The notes: generated from the letters alone by a model not told the origin. A DNA stretch of 64,000 bases from Brachybacterium phenoliresistens (GCF_000576425.1 NZ_KK069995.1:1-64000), one strand, 5' to 3'. Counted from the stretch's first letter, positions 25,734-33,850 are shown. Translations and numbers: made by a program.

Positions 25734-26411
25734 TCAGCCGCCCGTGGCGGACAGGCGATAGCCGGTGCCGCGCACCGTCTCGAGGGCCGCGCGCCCGAAG
25801 GGCCGGTCGATCTTCCGGCGCAGGTGCCCGATGTAGACCTCGACGATGTTGGGGTCGCCCTCGAAGTCCTCGCCCCACACGTTCGCGATCACCTCGCGCT
25901 TGGTGACGACCTCGCCGCGCCGGCGCAGCAGGAAGTCGAGCACGGACATCTCCCGAGCGGTGAGCGTGATCTCCGTGTCGCCGCGCACGACGCGGCGCGC
26001 GGCCGGGTCCAGCCGCAGGTCCCCGGCCTCGAGGAGGGCCGGGCGTTCCCGGCCGCCGCGGCGCGCCAGCGCCCGCAGCCGCGCCACGAGCACCGCGGAG
26101 GAGAACGGCTTGGTCATCCAGTCGTCGCCGCCGGTGTCCAGCCCCTCGACCTCGTCCCATTCGCCGTCCTTCGCGGTGAGGAACAGGACGGGGGTCGCAT
26201 CGCCGTGCGCCCGCAGCTCACGGCACACCCGGTAGCCGTTCATCCCCGGCATCATGACGTCCAGGACGATCACGTCGTAGTCGTGGTCCTCGGCCAGCGC
26301 CAGGCCGCGCAGCCCGTCATGGGCGACGTCGACGACCATCCCCTCGGCCTCCAGGCCGCGGCGCACGCCGTCGGCCAGCCGCACCTCATCGTCCACGAGC
26401 AGGATCCGCAT
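25734..26411 (-). CDS. OmpR/PhoB-family response regulator
   Basis: 225 residues. Receiver domain MRILLVDDEVRLADG with acidic pocket D7/D8, phospho-acceptor Asp51 in VIVLDVMMPG, Thr in FLTAKD and Lys in MTKPF; C-terminal winged-helix domain with LDPAARRVVRGDTEITLTAREMSVLDFLLRRRGEVVTK and FEGDPNIVEVYIGHLRRKI. It should bind direct-repeat sites; two CTGAAGCGGCG units lie 24 bp upstream of its own start, implying autoregulation. The ATG at 26409-26411 may be leaderless (CAGACT 6 nt upstream). Confidence 0.95.
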   Translation of the reverse strand: MRILLVDDEVRLADGVRRGLEAEGMVVDVAHDGLRGLALAEDHDYDVIVLDVMMPGMNGYRVCRELRAHGDATPVLFLTAKDGEWDEVEGLDTGGDDWMTKPFSSAVLVARLRALARRGGRERPALLEAGDLRLDPAARRVVRGDTEITLTAREMSVLDFLLRRRGEVVTKREVIANVWGEDFEGDPNIVEVYIGHLRRKIDRPFGRAALETVRGTGYRLSATGG

Positions 26412-26434
26412 GGCCCCAGTCTGCCCGCGCCGCG

Positions 26435-26456
26435 CTGAAGCGGCGCTGAAGCGGCG
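26435..26456 (-). promoter_or_regulatory. direct repeats CTGAAGCGGCG x2 upstream of the response regulator
   Basis: Two identical 11-bp units at 26435-26445 and 26446-26456. They match the units upstream of the PepSY gene at 24170-24190, so the same regulator probably binds both promoters. Confidence 0.65.
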
Positions 26457-26467
26457 TCGGTCCGCCG

Positions 26468-27031
26468 TCAGTCCAGCGGCAGCTCGGGCTGCTCGAGCAG
26501 CCGCCGCAGCATCTCCCAGGGGACGCCGTGCTCCCGTGCGACCTGACGCGAGGGCATCCCGGCGTCGAGCTGCAGGCGGACGTCGTGCAGCTCGCCGTCG
26601 GACAGCTCGCGGGGGCGCTCGATGCTCACCCGGGCGTAGGCGGGCACGTGCACGACGGCCTCGGCCTGCCGTTCCGCCGCCATCGCCGCATCGGCCGCGA
26701 CGACGGCGGCGACCAGGCGCGCGTCCTCCGGGCCCAGGGTGATGCCGGCCGCGCACAGCTCGAGGCGCGCCCCGGCGCCGATGATCTGCTCGACGAGGTC
26801 CTGCAGGTCGCGCAGGGACCGGGCGAGGCGATCCGCGGAGGCGACGGCCAGCGTGTCCCCGCTTCGCAGGGCATCGAGGGCCTCGCGCAGCACGGGACGG
26901 TCGTGCGAGGTGCCCGGCGGCTGCAGCTCCGTCCAGGTGCGATCGGCCGGACCGATCAGCTCGCGCTGACGGGCGAGGTCCAGACCGGCCGAGGAGTCCC
27001 GGAGATAGGCGATGCGTGCGGAGGTGGCCAT
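26468..27031 (-). CDS. serine-recombinase (resolvase/invertase)-like protein
   Basis: 187 residues, the size of small resolvases. Resolvase N-terminal features are recognisable though diverged: RIAYLRDSSAGLDLARQRELI (Arg and Ser of the active site), RPVLREALDALRSGDTLAVASADRLARSLRDLQDLVEQI (the GD...DRLxRS segment with two Arg). The usual E-helix is altered (AAERQAEAVVHVPAYA). The C-terminal GELHDVRLQLDAGMPSRQVAREHGVPWEMLRRLL is the HTH. No inverted repeats, res sites or cargo surround it, so it may be a domesticated DNA-binding protein or a relic of a mobile element. Confidence 0.75.
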   Translation of the reverse strand: MATSARIAYLRDSSAGLDLARQRELIGPADRTWTELQPPGTSHDRPVLREALDALRSGDTLAVASADRLARSLRDLQDLVEQIIGAGARLELCAAGITLGPEDARLVAAVVAADAAMAAERQAEAVVHVPAYARVSIERPRELSDGELHDVRLQLDAGMPSRQVAREHGVPWEMLRRLLEQPELPLD

Positions 27032-27057
27032 CCTGCATTCTGCCTCAGGTGCGGGGC

Positions 27058-27618
27058 TCATCGCCCGGCGTGCGCGTCGAAGGCGTCGGGATCGCTCTCC
27101 TCGTAGGAGAGGGCGAGGTCGAGCCACTGCGAATGCGCCACGTCGCCCTCCCCGCCGTCCTGGTCCCGGCGGGCGTCGTCGTGGTCGGCCATCCGCCACA
27201 GCAGCTCATGGATCCGGGCCTCGCAGGCCGGGTCGAGGTCGAGGATCACGGCGGCCGTGACGAGGTCGTCGGCCTCCGCCACGGGCCGCACGACGCTCCG
27301 CGCCTGCTCGCAGGCCTCGGTGTACGGGGCCGTCCACGCCGCGATGCGCTCGCGGTGCTCACGGCGCGCCCGGGCGCTGAGGATCCGCACGAGCAGTCCG
27401 CGCTCGGGCTCGGGGGCGGTGCCCACGGCCTCGCTCGCGCGGCGGATGCGGTCCAGAGCCGCCCCGGCCCGGGCCGGATCCGCCCCGGGGGCGTGGATCC
27501 AGACCGGCACGGTCGTCTCCGGGAGGAGCGTCGCCCAGTCCCGTCGCGCCACCAGATCGCGAATCCTCTCGGCCTCCCATGCATCCTGGATCTCGAAATA
27601 GTCCTCGGAGGTCGTCAT
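27058..27618 (-). CDS. hypothetical protein downstream of M4 protease
   Basis: 186-residue acidic, soluble, helix-rich protein that I do not recognise. No signal peptide, membrane segment or cysteine motif is present. It begins only 12 bp after the M4 protease stop on the same strand and is probably cotranscribed. M4 proteases of the protealysin type are commonly paired with the small inhibitor emfourin, but this protein is longer and shows none of that family's Gly/Phe pattern, so I do not call it an inhibitor. Confidence 0.65.
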   Translation of the reverse strand: MTTSEDYFEIQDAWEAERIRDLVARRDWATLLPETTVPVWIHAPGADPARAGAALDRIRRASEAVGTAPEPERGLLVRILSARARREHRERIAAWTAPYTEACEQARSVVRPVAEADDLVTAAVILDLDPACEARIHELLWRMADHDDARRDQDGGEGDVAHSQWLDLALSYEESDPDAFDAHAGR

Positions 27619-27630
27619 CGCCCCAGCTTC

Positions 27631-28779
27631 TCACGCCTGCTCAGTGGTCACTCCGACGCTGCGCCACGCCTCCTGAACGGCGGCCCGCTGCGCCGACCCG
27701 GGGCCGTGGAGCTGCTCGGCGGCCGCGAGGGTGGCCCGGGCGAACGCCGCGAAGCCGGCGTCCTTGGGCAGGCCGCCCCGGGTGAGGGCGCGGTACCAGA
27801 TCGGCCCGGCGCCCTCCCAGGATGCTCCGCCGATCCCGGTCGCGGCCAGCACGAACGCCCGGTTGGGGATGCCGGAGTTGATGTGGACGCCGCCGTTGTC
27901 GTGCTGCTCGTCGTGCGGGAGATCCTGGTAGTCGGCCATCGATCCGGGCTGGGGGTCGCGGCCCAGGACCGGGTCGTCGTAGGCGGTGCCGGGCTCCTTC
28001 ATCGACCGCAGGGCCCGGCCCCGGACGGCGTCGGTGAAGACGCCCTCACCGATCAGCCAGTCCGCCTCCGCGGCGCTCTGGCCCAGCATGCGCTGCTTCG
28101 TCATCGACCCGAAGGCATCGGCGACGGACTCGTGCAGCGCCCCGGACTGGCCGACGTACACGAACCCGGCGGTGAACTGGACCACCCCGTGGGTGAGCTC
28201 GTGGCCGATCACGTCGACGGCGTTGGTGAAGGACTGGAAGTACACGCCGTCCCCGTCGCCGAAGATCATCTGCTCGCCGTCCCAGAAGGCGTTCTCGAAG
28301 TCCTGGCCGTAGTGGACGGTGGCCACCAGCTCCATGCCCGCATCGTCCAGCGAGTCCCGCCCGAAGACCTCCCGGAACAGCGTCCAGGTGGCGCCGAGGC
28401 CGGTGTAGGCCTCGTCCGCGGACTCGTCCCCGGTCGCCGGGGCGCCCTCGGCGCGGACCAGCACCCCGGGCAGGGCGGTGCCGTGCTGCGCGTCGTGGAC
28501 CCGGCGGCGCAGGACGGCCGCCTCCACCGCCGCGGCGGTCCGCGGCGGCCGCGTCTCGGGGACGCGTTCCTGCAGGTGGGGAGGGATGAGTCCGGTCGCC
28601 GTCCCGGAGTACCCGGGGCGGCTGGTGCGGGCCGCGCGCACCTCGCGGGAGCCGACGACCCGGCGGCCGATGGCGAGGGTGCGCTGCGCCGCATCGGCCG
28701 GCCCGTCGGAGGCGACGCGGGCGATCTGCTCGAGCAGATGGGGCGGGACGATCCCGGCGTGCATGCGTGTGGTGTCCAT
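27631..28779 (-). CDS. M4-family (protealysin-like) zinc metallopeptidase
   Basis: 382-residue thermolysin-fold protease. Zinc ligands and catalytic residues: HELTH (His193, Glu194, His197), Glu217 in GALHESVADAFGS, and the catalytic His in GGVHINSGIPNRAF. There is no signal peptide and only a short N-terminal region, as in protealysin-type M4 enzymes, which may act inside the cell or leave it by an unknown route. The N-terminal precursor motif appears twice, IVPPHLLEQI (residues 10-19) and LIPPHLQERV (64-73). The downstream 186-residue gene shares the operon. Confidence 0.92.
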   Translation of the reverse strand: MDTTRMHAGIVPPHLLEQIARVASDGPADAAQRTLAIGRRVVGSREVRAARTSRPGYSGTATGLIPPHLQERVPETRPPRTAAAVEAAVLRRRVHDAQHGTALPGVLVRAEGAPATGDESADEAYTGLGATWTLFREVFGRDSLDDAGMELVATVHYGQDFENAFWDGEQMIFGDGDGVYFQSFTNAVDVIGHELTHGVVQFTAGFVYVGQSGALHESVADAFGSMTKQRMLGQSAAEADWLIGEGVFTDAVRGRALRSMKEPGTAYDDPVLGRDPQPGSMADYQDLPHDEQHDNGGVHINSGIPNRAFVLAATGIGGASWEGAGPIWYRALTRGGLPKDAGFAAFARATLAAAEQLHGPGSAQRAAVQEAWRSVGVTTEQA

Positions 28780-28809
28780 GCCCCCAGCATGCGCCGGCGC
28801 ACCGACGCC

Positions 28810-29991
28810 TCAGCCGACGGCGGCGGCGAGGACCTCCCCGAGGGCGGCGACGCCGCTGCGGATCTGCGCATCGGTCGCGCTGGTGAAGCTCAGACGCAGG
28901 GTGCGGCGCCCGTCGCCGTGGGCGAAGAACGGCTGGCCGGGGACGTAGGCGACCTTCCGCGCGACGGCCGCCGGCAGCAGGGCGCCGGTGTCCACGTCGC
29001 CGGGCAGCTCGACCCAGCAGAACATGCCGCCGTCAGGATCGCTCACGCGCGCCCCCGCGGGCAGATGCTCCTGCAGGGCCCGGCCCATGACCCCGGCCCG
29101 ATGGCCGTAGACCTCCCGCAGCCGCTCCACCTGGCGCGGCAGCACATCCTCCACGAGGGCGAGGACGATCATCTGGTTCAGGGTCGGGGAGTGGAGATCG
29201 GCCGCCTGCTTGGCGAGCACGAGACGCTCGATGACGTGCCGCGGGGCCTGCACCCAGGCGTCCCGCAGCCCGGGGGCGAGGACCTTCGAGAAGCTGCCGA
29301 GGTGGACGACGTGCACCTCCTCGGGATCATCGGCCTGCGCCAGGGCCAGGTCGAACAGGGTGGGCAGGGTCTCGCCGCGGAAGCGCAGGTCGTTGTAGGG
29401 GCCGTCCTCGATCACGGTGACGCCGTGGCGCCGCGTCACCTCGAGCAGGGCGCGGCGGCGCTCCCGGGGCAGGGTGCGGCCCGTGGGGTTCTGGAAGGAC
29501 GGCGTGGTGTACAGCGCCCGGGCCTCCGTGTGCGCGAGCTGCTCGGCCAGGGCCTCGGGGACGATGCCGTCCTCGTCGGTGAGGACCTCGACGAAGCGCG
29601 CCCCGTACGGCGCCATCGCCTGCAGGGCCCCGAGGTAGGTGGGCTGCTCGACGAGCACCACGTCGCCGGGATCCAGCAGCACGCGGGCCAGCAGGTCCAG
29701 GCCCTGCTGGCTGCCGCTGGTGATCTGCACGTGGTCCGCGCCGATGCCCGCGCGGGCGCCGATCCACTCCCGCAGCCCCGGGTCGCCCTCGGTGGTGGAG
29801 TACTGCAGCGCCTCCCGCCCGCGGGCGGCGAGGATCCGGTCGCTCGCGGCACGGACCTCCTCGAGGGGGAACAGCTCCGGGGCGGGCAGCCCGCCGGCGA
29901 AGGAGATCACCTCGGGCTGCTGCGTGACCTTGAGGATCTCGCGGATGGCACTGGAGGTCATGCGCCGGGCCGTCGTGCTCAGAGGGATCAT
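28810..29991 (-). CDS. PLP-dependent class I/II aminotransferase
   Basis: 393 residues, fold type I. The PLP-binding lysine lies in LGSFSKVLAPGLRDAW; other conserved parts are EVISFAGGLPAPELFP, YSTTEGDPGLREWI, ITSGSQQGLDLLARVL, PSFQNPTGRTLP (Asn that contacts PLP) and GGMFCWVELP. It resembles the 2-aminoadipate/LysN and MocR-like aminotransferase groups without a DNA-binding domain; the substrate is unclear, perhaps an aromatic or branched amino acid. ATG follows TAGGCT by 6 nt (29998-30003), a leaderless layout. No pathway neighbours besides the hut genes. Confidence 0.9.
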   Translation of the reverse strand: MIPLSTTARRMTSSAIREILKVTQQPEVISFAGGLPAPELFPLEEVRAASDRILAARGREALQYSTTEGDPGLREWIGARAGIGADHVQITSGSQQGLDLLARVLLDPGDVVLVEQPTYLGALQAMAPYGARFVEVLTDEDGIVPEALAEQLAHTEARALYTTPSFQNPTGRTLPRERRRALLEVTRRHGVTVIEDGPYNDLRFRGETLPTLFDLALAQADDPEEVHVVHLGSFSKVLAPGLRDAWVQAPRHVIERLVLAKQAADLHSPTLNQMIVLALVEDVLPRQVERLREVYGHRAGVMGRALQEHLPAGARVSDPDGGMFCWVELPGDVDTGALLPAAVARKVAYVPGQPFFAHGDGRRTLRLSFTSATDAQIRSGVAALGEVLAAAVG

Positions 29992-30072
29992 CCACCGAGC
30001 CTACGAGCCCGGCGCAGGACCGGTCGCGGGCGTCTCAGACGACGCGGGCACCCGCCGACGCGGACGGATCGA

Positions 30073-30108
30073 GGGACGCCGACGGGTCAGGGGACGCCGA
30101 CGGGTCAG
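30073..30108 (-). repeat. 18-bp tandem duplication at the hutH 3' end
   Basis: GGGACGCCGACGGGTCAG at 30073-30090 is repeated exactly at 30091-30108; the second unit contains the hutH stop codon (30105-30107). A slippage duplication without effect on the product. Confidence 0.9.
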
Positions 30109-31646
30109 GCGAGCGGCCCGGCGACCTCCTCGGCGGCGGCGAGGATCGTGCCGTCGCGCAGCAGCTCCTCGGCGGCGGCGATGTCCGGGGCCAGGAAGCG
30201 GTCCGGGCCGGGGCCCTCGACCCGCTCGCGCAGCACGGCGATCGCGGCGGCGCTCGCGGCCGACGGGGCCAGCGGCGCCCGCAGGTCGATCGCCCGGGTG
30301 GAGGTGATCAGCTCGATCGCCAGGACGCGGCGCAGGCAGTCCACGGCGGTGCGCAGCTTGCGGGCGGCGTGCCAGCCCATGGACACGTGGTCCTCCTGCA
30401 TGGCGCTCGAGGGGATCGAGTCGACGCTCGCGGGAGCGGCCAGGCGCTTCATCTCCGAGACGAGGCCGGCCTGGGTGTATTGGGCGATCATGAAGCCGGA
30501 GTCGACGCCCGGGTCGTCGGCCAGGAACGGCGGCAGGCCGTGGGAGCGGGACTTGTCGAGCATGCGGTCGGTGCGGCGCTCGGCGATGGAGGCGAGGTCC
30601 GCGGCGACGACCGCGAGGAAGTCCAGCACGTAGGCGACCGGCGCGCCGTGGAAGTTGCCGTTGGAGGTGACGGTGCCGTCCTCGAGGACGACGGGGTTGT
30701 CGATGGCCGCGGCGAGCTCGCGCTCGGCGACGGTGCGGGCGTGGGCGATGGTGTCGCGCACGCCGCCGGCGACCTGCGGGGCGCAGCGCAGCGAGTAGGC
30801 GTCCTGGACGCGGGAGCCCTCCGCGGCGACATCGGCCACGATGGCGGAGCCCTCGAGCAGGGCGAAGATGTTCGCGGCGGAGTCCGCCTGGCCGGGGTGC
30901 GGGCGCAGCGGCATGTGCAGCTCGGGGCGGAACACGCTGTCGCGGCCGCGCAGGCCCTGCACCGTCAGGGCGGTGGTGAGGTCGGCGACGCGGACCAGCT
31001 GCTCGAGGTCGGCGAGCGCGATGAGCAGCATGCCGAGCATGCCGTCGGTGCCGTTGATGAGGGCCAGGCCCTCCTTCTCCTCCAGCAGCACGGGCTCGAT
31101 GCCCGCCTCGGCCAGCAGCTCCGGCACGGGGCGCTCGACGCCGTCGCGGTCGCGGGCCCGGCCCTCGCCCATCAGCACGATCGCGCAGTGGGACAGCGGC
31201 GCGAGGTCGCCGGAGCAGCCCAGCGAGCCGAACTCGTGGACGATCGGGGTGATGCCCGCGTTCAGCAGCGCGATCATCGTCTCGACGACCAGGGGGCGCA
31301 CGCCCGTGCGGCCGGAGGCGAGGGTCTTCGCGCGCAGCAGCATGAGGGCGCGCACCACCTCGGGCTCGACCTCGGGGCCCGCGCCGGCGGCGTGCGAGCG
31401 GATCAGGGAGCGCTGCAGGGCGTGGCGCATGCTCGGCGGGATGGAGGTGTCGGCGAGGGCGCCGAAGCCGGTGGAGACGCCGTAGACCGGGGTGCTGCCG
31501 CCGGCGAGCGCATCGATGTGGGCGCGCACGCGGGCGATCTCCTCGCGGGCCGCGGGATCCAGGCGCAGCGGTGCGCCGCCGCGGGCGACGGCGAGGACAT
31601 CGGCCGGGGAGAGGCCGGAGCTGGAGAGGGTGACGGTGGTGGTCAT
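30105..31646 (-). CDS. hutH: histidine ammonia-lyase
   Basis: First step of histidine degradation: removes ammonia from L-histidine to give urocanate. 513 residues, normal length. The MIO cofactor segment reads GSLGCSGDLAPLSH, so the triad that cyclises is Cys144-Ser145-Gly146 in place of the usual Ala-Ser-Gly. Other signatures are YGVSTGFGALAD with the catalytic Tyr, EKEGLALINGTDGMLG and the KSRSHGLPPFL region near the tetramer interface. ATG lies 7 nt after TAGCCT (31654-31659), leaderless; a HutR-type operator is centred 63 bp upstream of the start. Confidence 0.97.
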   Translation of the reverse strand: MTTTVTLSSSGLSPADVLAVARGGAPLRLDPAAREEIARVRAHIDALAGGSTPVYGVSTGFGALADTSIPPSMRHALQRSLIRSHAAGAGPEVEPEVVRALMLLRAKTLASGRTGVRPLVVETMIALLNAGITPIVHEFGSLGCSGDLAPLSHCAIVLMGEGRARDRDGVERPVPELLAEAGIEPVLLEEKEGLALINGTDGMLGMLLIALADLEQLVRVADLTTALTVQGLRGRDSVFRPELHMPLRPHPGQADSAANIFALLEGSAIVADVAAEGSRVQDAYSLRCAPQVAGGVRDTIAHARTVAERELAAAIDNPVVLEDGTVTSNGNFHGAPVAYVLDFLAVVAADLASIAERRTDRMLDKSRSHGLPPFLADDPGVDSGFMIAQYTQAGLVSEMKRLAAPASVDSIPSSAMQEDHVSMGWHAARKLRTAVDCLRRVLAIELITSTRAIDLRAPLAPSAASAAAIAVLRERVEGPGPDRFLAPDIAAAEELLRDGTILAAAEEVAGPLA

Positions 31647-31701
31647 GTCCTCGAGGCTACGGATCCGGCCGGGGCGCTCCCAGGGCCCCGGCCCGATCGG
31701 T

Positions 31702-31717
31702 GTCCGGTATACCGGTC
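31702..31717 (-). promoter_or_regulatory. hut operator at hutH (GTCCGG-TATA-CCGGTC)
   Basis: Inverted repeat matching the operators at hutU (37007-37022) and hutG (40491-40506). The 14-bp core TCCGGTATACCGGT resembles the TCTGwwATwCCAGA site described for the IclR-type HutR of Corynebacterium. Its centre is about 63 bp upstream of the inferred transcription start, an activator position. Confidence 0.75.
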
Positions 31718-31849
31718 AGAGCCGGCCGATGCCGTCGCCGATGCCCATCCCGTCCCAGAAGCCCGGGTCCGAGGTATGGCCGACGGTGGTCCGGCCAGCG
31801 GTGGCGGCGTTCGCGCCGGGCCCCGCCTCGCCGTCGCCGCGCGGGCAGG

Positions 31850-31871
31850 CCATGGGGAGGTCTCCCCATGG
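31850..31871. promoter_or_regulatory. 22-bp palindrome between hutH and the lipoprotein gene
   Basis: CCATGGGGAG and CTCCCCATGG, 10-bp perfect arms with a GT spacer. It lies about 20 bp before a GAGACT -10-like sequence for the downstream lipoprotein gene and about 200 bp upstream of hutH, so an operator for the lipoprotein is more likely. Confidence 0.45.
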
Positions 31872-31934
31872 GGGTGACCGGGCCGGGCCTGCGAGACTGG
31901 ACCGGCCCCACCGCCTGCGACAGGAGCACCTCCG

Positions 31935-32390
31935 ATGACCCGATGCGCGTCCCGCCGCCGTCCGACCGCCGTCCTCGCGGGGCTCGCCCTCGCGGCGGTG
32001 CTGGCCGCCTGCGGCGCGCCCGAGCACGGCGTCCTGCTGGAGCAGGGCACCACCGAGGTCGACCTCGCCGTCGGCGAGAGCGCCCAGATCTCCCTGGGCG
32101 AGGGCAGCCAGGGCGTCGGGGACGCCTGGGGGGTCGTCTCGGAGACGGACTCGGCGGTGGCCTCCGCCGAGGTCGTGATGGACGAGGAGGTCCATGGGAC
32201 GGAGCAGGGCGAGGACGCCCCCGGCGCGACGATGCCCTACGCGGTGGAGGTGACGGGGCTCGCGCCGGGCACGACGACGGTGCGGGTCCTGTACTGCACC
32301 CGCAGCGAGATCGCCGAGGACTGCGATCAGAGCCAGGGCACCCTCGAGCCGCCGGTCGACCCGGTGGAGATCACCGTGACCGTCCGCTGA
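31935..32390 (+). CDS. small secreted lipoprotein, unknown function
   Basis: 151 residues with a signal peptide and lipobox AVLAACG (Cys26). The mature domain is beta-rich and Ig-like: TTEVDLAVGESAQISL, an AWGVVSETDSAVASAE segment and GLAPGTTTVRVLYCTR. The order of strands is reminiscent of chagasin-type (I42) protease inhibitors, but the NPTTGY loop of that family is absent, so this is only a structural impression. ATG has ACAGGAGC upstream. It converges on the YjiH-type transporter gene with 6 bp between stops. Confidence 0.7.
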   Translation: MTRCASRRRPTAVLAGLALAAVLAACGAPEHGVLLEQGTTEVDLAVGESAQISLGEGSQGVGDAWGVVSETDSAVASAEVVMDEEVHGTEQGEDAPGATMPYAVEVTGLAPGTTTVRVLYCTRSEIAEDCDQSQGTLEPPVDPVEITVTVR

Positions 32391-32396
32391 GGCAGC

Positions 32397-33725
32397 TCAC
32401 AGGACGAGGTGCGCGATCGGTGCGGCGATCAGCACGGTGAGGACGACCCGCTCGAACCAGAGCACGATCAGGCGCGGCACGCTGATCGGGATCGAGGTCG
32501 CGAGGATCGAGGGCACCAGGGCGGAGAAGAACACGATCTGCGAGATCGCGGTGACGCCGACGGTGAAGCGCAGCACCTCCGAGGGGTGGCCGGCGACGAC
32601 GGTCGCCGGCAGGAACATCTCGGCGATGCCCATCGAGAACGCCTTGCCGGCGAGCAGGGGCTCCGGCAGGCCCACCAGCAGGGCGACGGGCGCGAACACG
32701 TAGCCGAACAGGTCGAACAGCGGGGTGTAGGTCGCCAGCAGCAGGCCGATGAGCCCGACCGAGAGGATCGAGGGGACGATCGCGGAGGCCATCAGCACCC
32801 CGTCCTTGAGCGTGGACCAGGTGCCGCGGGCCAGGCCCGGGGCCGCCGCGAGGGCGCGCATCGCCTCGGCCCAGGCGGTCGGCAGCAGGCGGCCGCCGCC
32901 GGTGGGCTCGGGCTGGTGGGCCACGCCCTCGAAGGTCTCCTCGGGGATGCCGCGCAGCGGCGGGATCCGCACGGTGATGGCGGTGACCAGGAACGTCACC
33001 ACGAGGGTCACGACGAAGTAGAGCGCCCAGCGGTCCATGAGGTCCAGCGTCGAGGCGACGATGACCATGAAGGTGGCCGAGACCGTGGAGAAGCCGGTCG
33101 CGATGATCGCGGCCTCCCGGCCGGTGTACCGGCCCTCGCGGTAGACGCGGTCGGTGATCAGCAGCGCCAGCGAGTAGGAGCCCACGAAGCTCGCGACGGC
33201 GTCGACGGCGGCCCGTCCGGGAACCCGCCACACGGGCCGCATGATCGGCCGCACCAGCACGCCGATGAACTCCATCAGCCCGTAGCCGATGAGCAGCGCC
33301 AGGAAGATCGCGCCGACGGGCACGATCAGGCCGACGGGGATGGCGAGCTTCTCCCACAGGAAGGGGCCGATGTCCGGGTTCGCGAGCGGGCCCGGGTAAT
33401 AGCCGAAGGCGGCGCAGGCGGCGACGAGCAGGCCCAGCACGTTGAGGATCGCGAAGGCGGTGCGCAGCGGGCTGCGGCGCCAGGTGCCGGTGACGAAGGG
33501 CCGTGCGGTGCCGAAGGCCACCAGGGCGAGCACCACGAAGGGCACGGCCGGCCCCAGGAGGGTGCGCACCAGGGTGAGGACGTGGTCCACGCCGATGGTG
33601 CTCTTCCCGCCGATCTCGACGGAGACGAAGAACATCGCCAGGCCGATGGCGCTGTACACGAAGAAGCGCCAGCGGGCCGGCGGGTGCGGCGCGGTGGTGG
33701 GGACGGAGTCGGCGCGGGTCGTCAT
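32397..33725 (-). CDS. YjiH-family (nucleoside-recognition/Gate domain) transporter, probable histidine-pathway permease
   Basis: 442-residue membrane protein with about ten helices and two Gate-type regions: GYGLMEFIGVLVRPIMRPVW with FVGSYSLALLITDRVYREGRYT, and GIAEMFLPATVVAG with VTAISQIVFFSALVPSIL. YjiH-like proteins frequently lie inside hut clusters and are proposed to transport histidine or urocanate; that role here is inferred from its place between hutH and hutUI on the same strand. ATG at 33723-33725. Two adjacent CTCCGGCCGGAG palindromes sit upstream (33777-33815). Confidence 0.8.
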   Translation of the reverse strand: MTTRADSVPTTAPHPPARWRFFVYSAIGLAMFFVSVEIGGKSTIGVDHVLTLVRTLLGPAVPFVVLALVAFGTARPFVTGTWRRSPLRTAFAILNVLGLLVAACAAFGYYPGPLANPDIGPFLWEKLAIPVGLIVPVGAIFLALLIGYGLMEFIGVLVRPIMRPVWRVPGRAAVDAVASFVGSYSLALLITDRVYREGRYTGREAAIIATGFSTVSATFMVIVASTLDLMDRWALYFVVTLVVTFLVTAITVRIPPLRGIPEETFEGVAHQPEPTGGGRLLPTAWAEAMRALAAAPGLARGTWSTLKDGVLMASAIVPSILSVGLIGLLLATYTPLFDLFGYVFAPVALLVGLPEPLLAGKAFSMGIAEMFLPATVVAGHPSEVLRFTVGVTAISQIVFFSALVPSILATSIPISVPRLIVLWFERVVLTVLIAAPIAHLVL

Positions 33726-33776
33726 CGATGCGCTCCAGGGGTAGGGCGGCGGGACGCCGCACGGAGGGGTGAGGTC

Positions 33777-33815
33777 TCCTCCGGCCGGAGGAACGGGCGG
33801 CTCCTCCGGCCGGAG
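33777..33815. promoter_or_regulatory. paired palindromes upstream of the YjiH gene
   Basis: A 16-bp perfect palindrome TCCTCCGGCCGGAGGA (33777-33792) and a 12-bp copy CTCCGGCCGGAG (33804-33815), centres 25 bp apart. The TCCGG/CCGGA half-sites resemble those of the hut operators but lack the 4-bp spacer. They lie between the hutI stop and the YjiH start, so they could be operators or a terminator with alternative pairing. Confidence 0.5.
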
Positions 33816-33850
33816 TGGGACGGCGGGTCGCCCCGGGGTCGGGGCGGCGG

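Noticed and set aside
27058-27618. Emfourin-type inhibitor of the M4 protease
   Set aside because: Position fits, but the protein is longer than emfourin and lacks its pattern.
31935-32390. Chagasin-type protease inhibitor
   Set aside because: Strand order is similar but the NPTTGY-type loop is missing.
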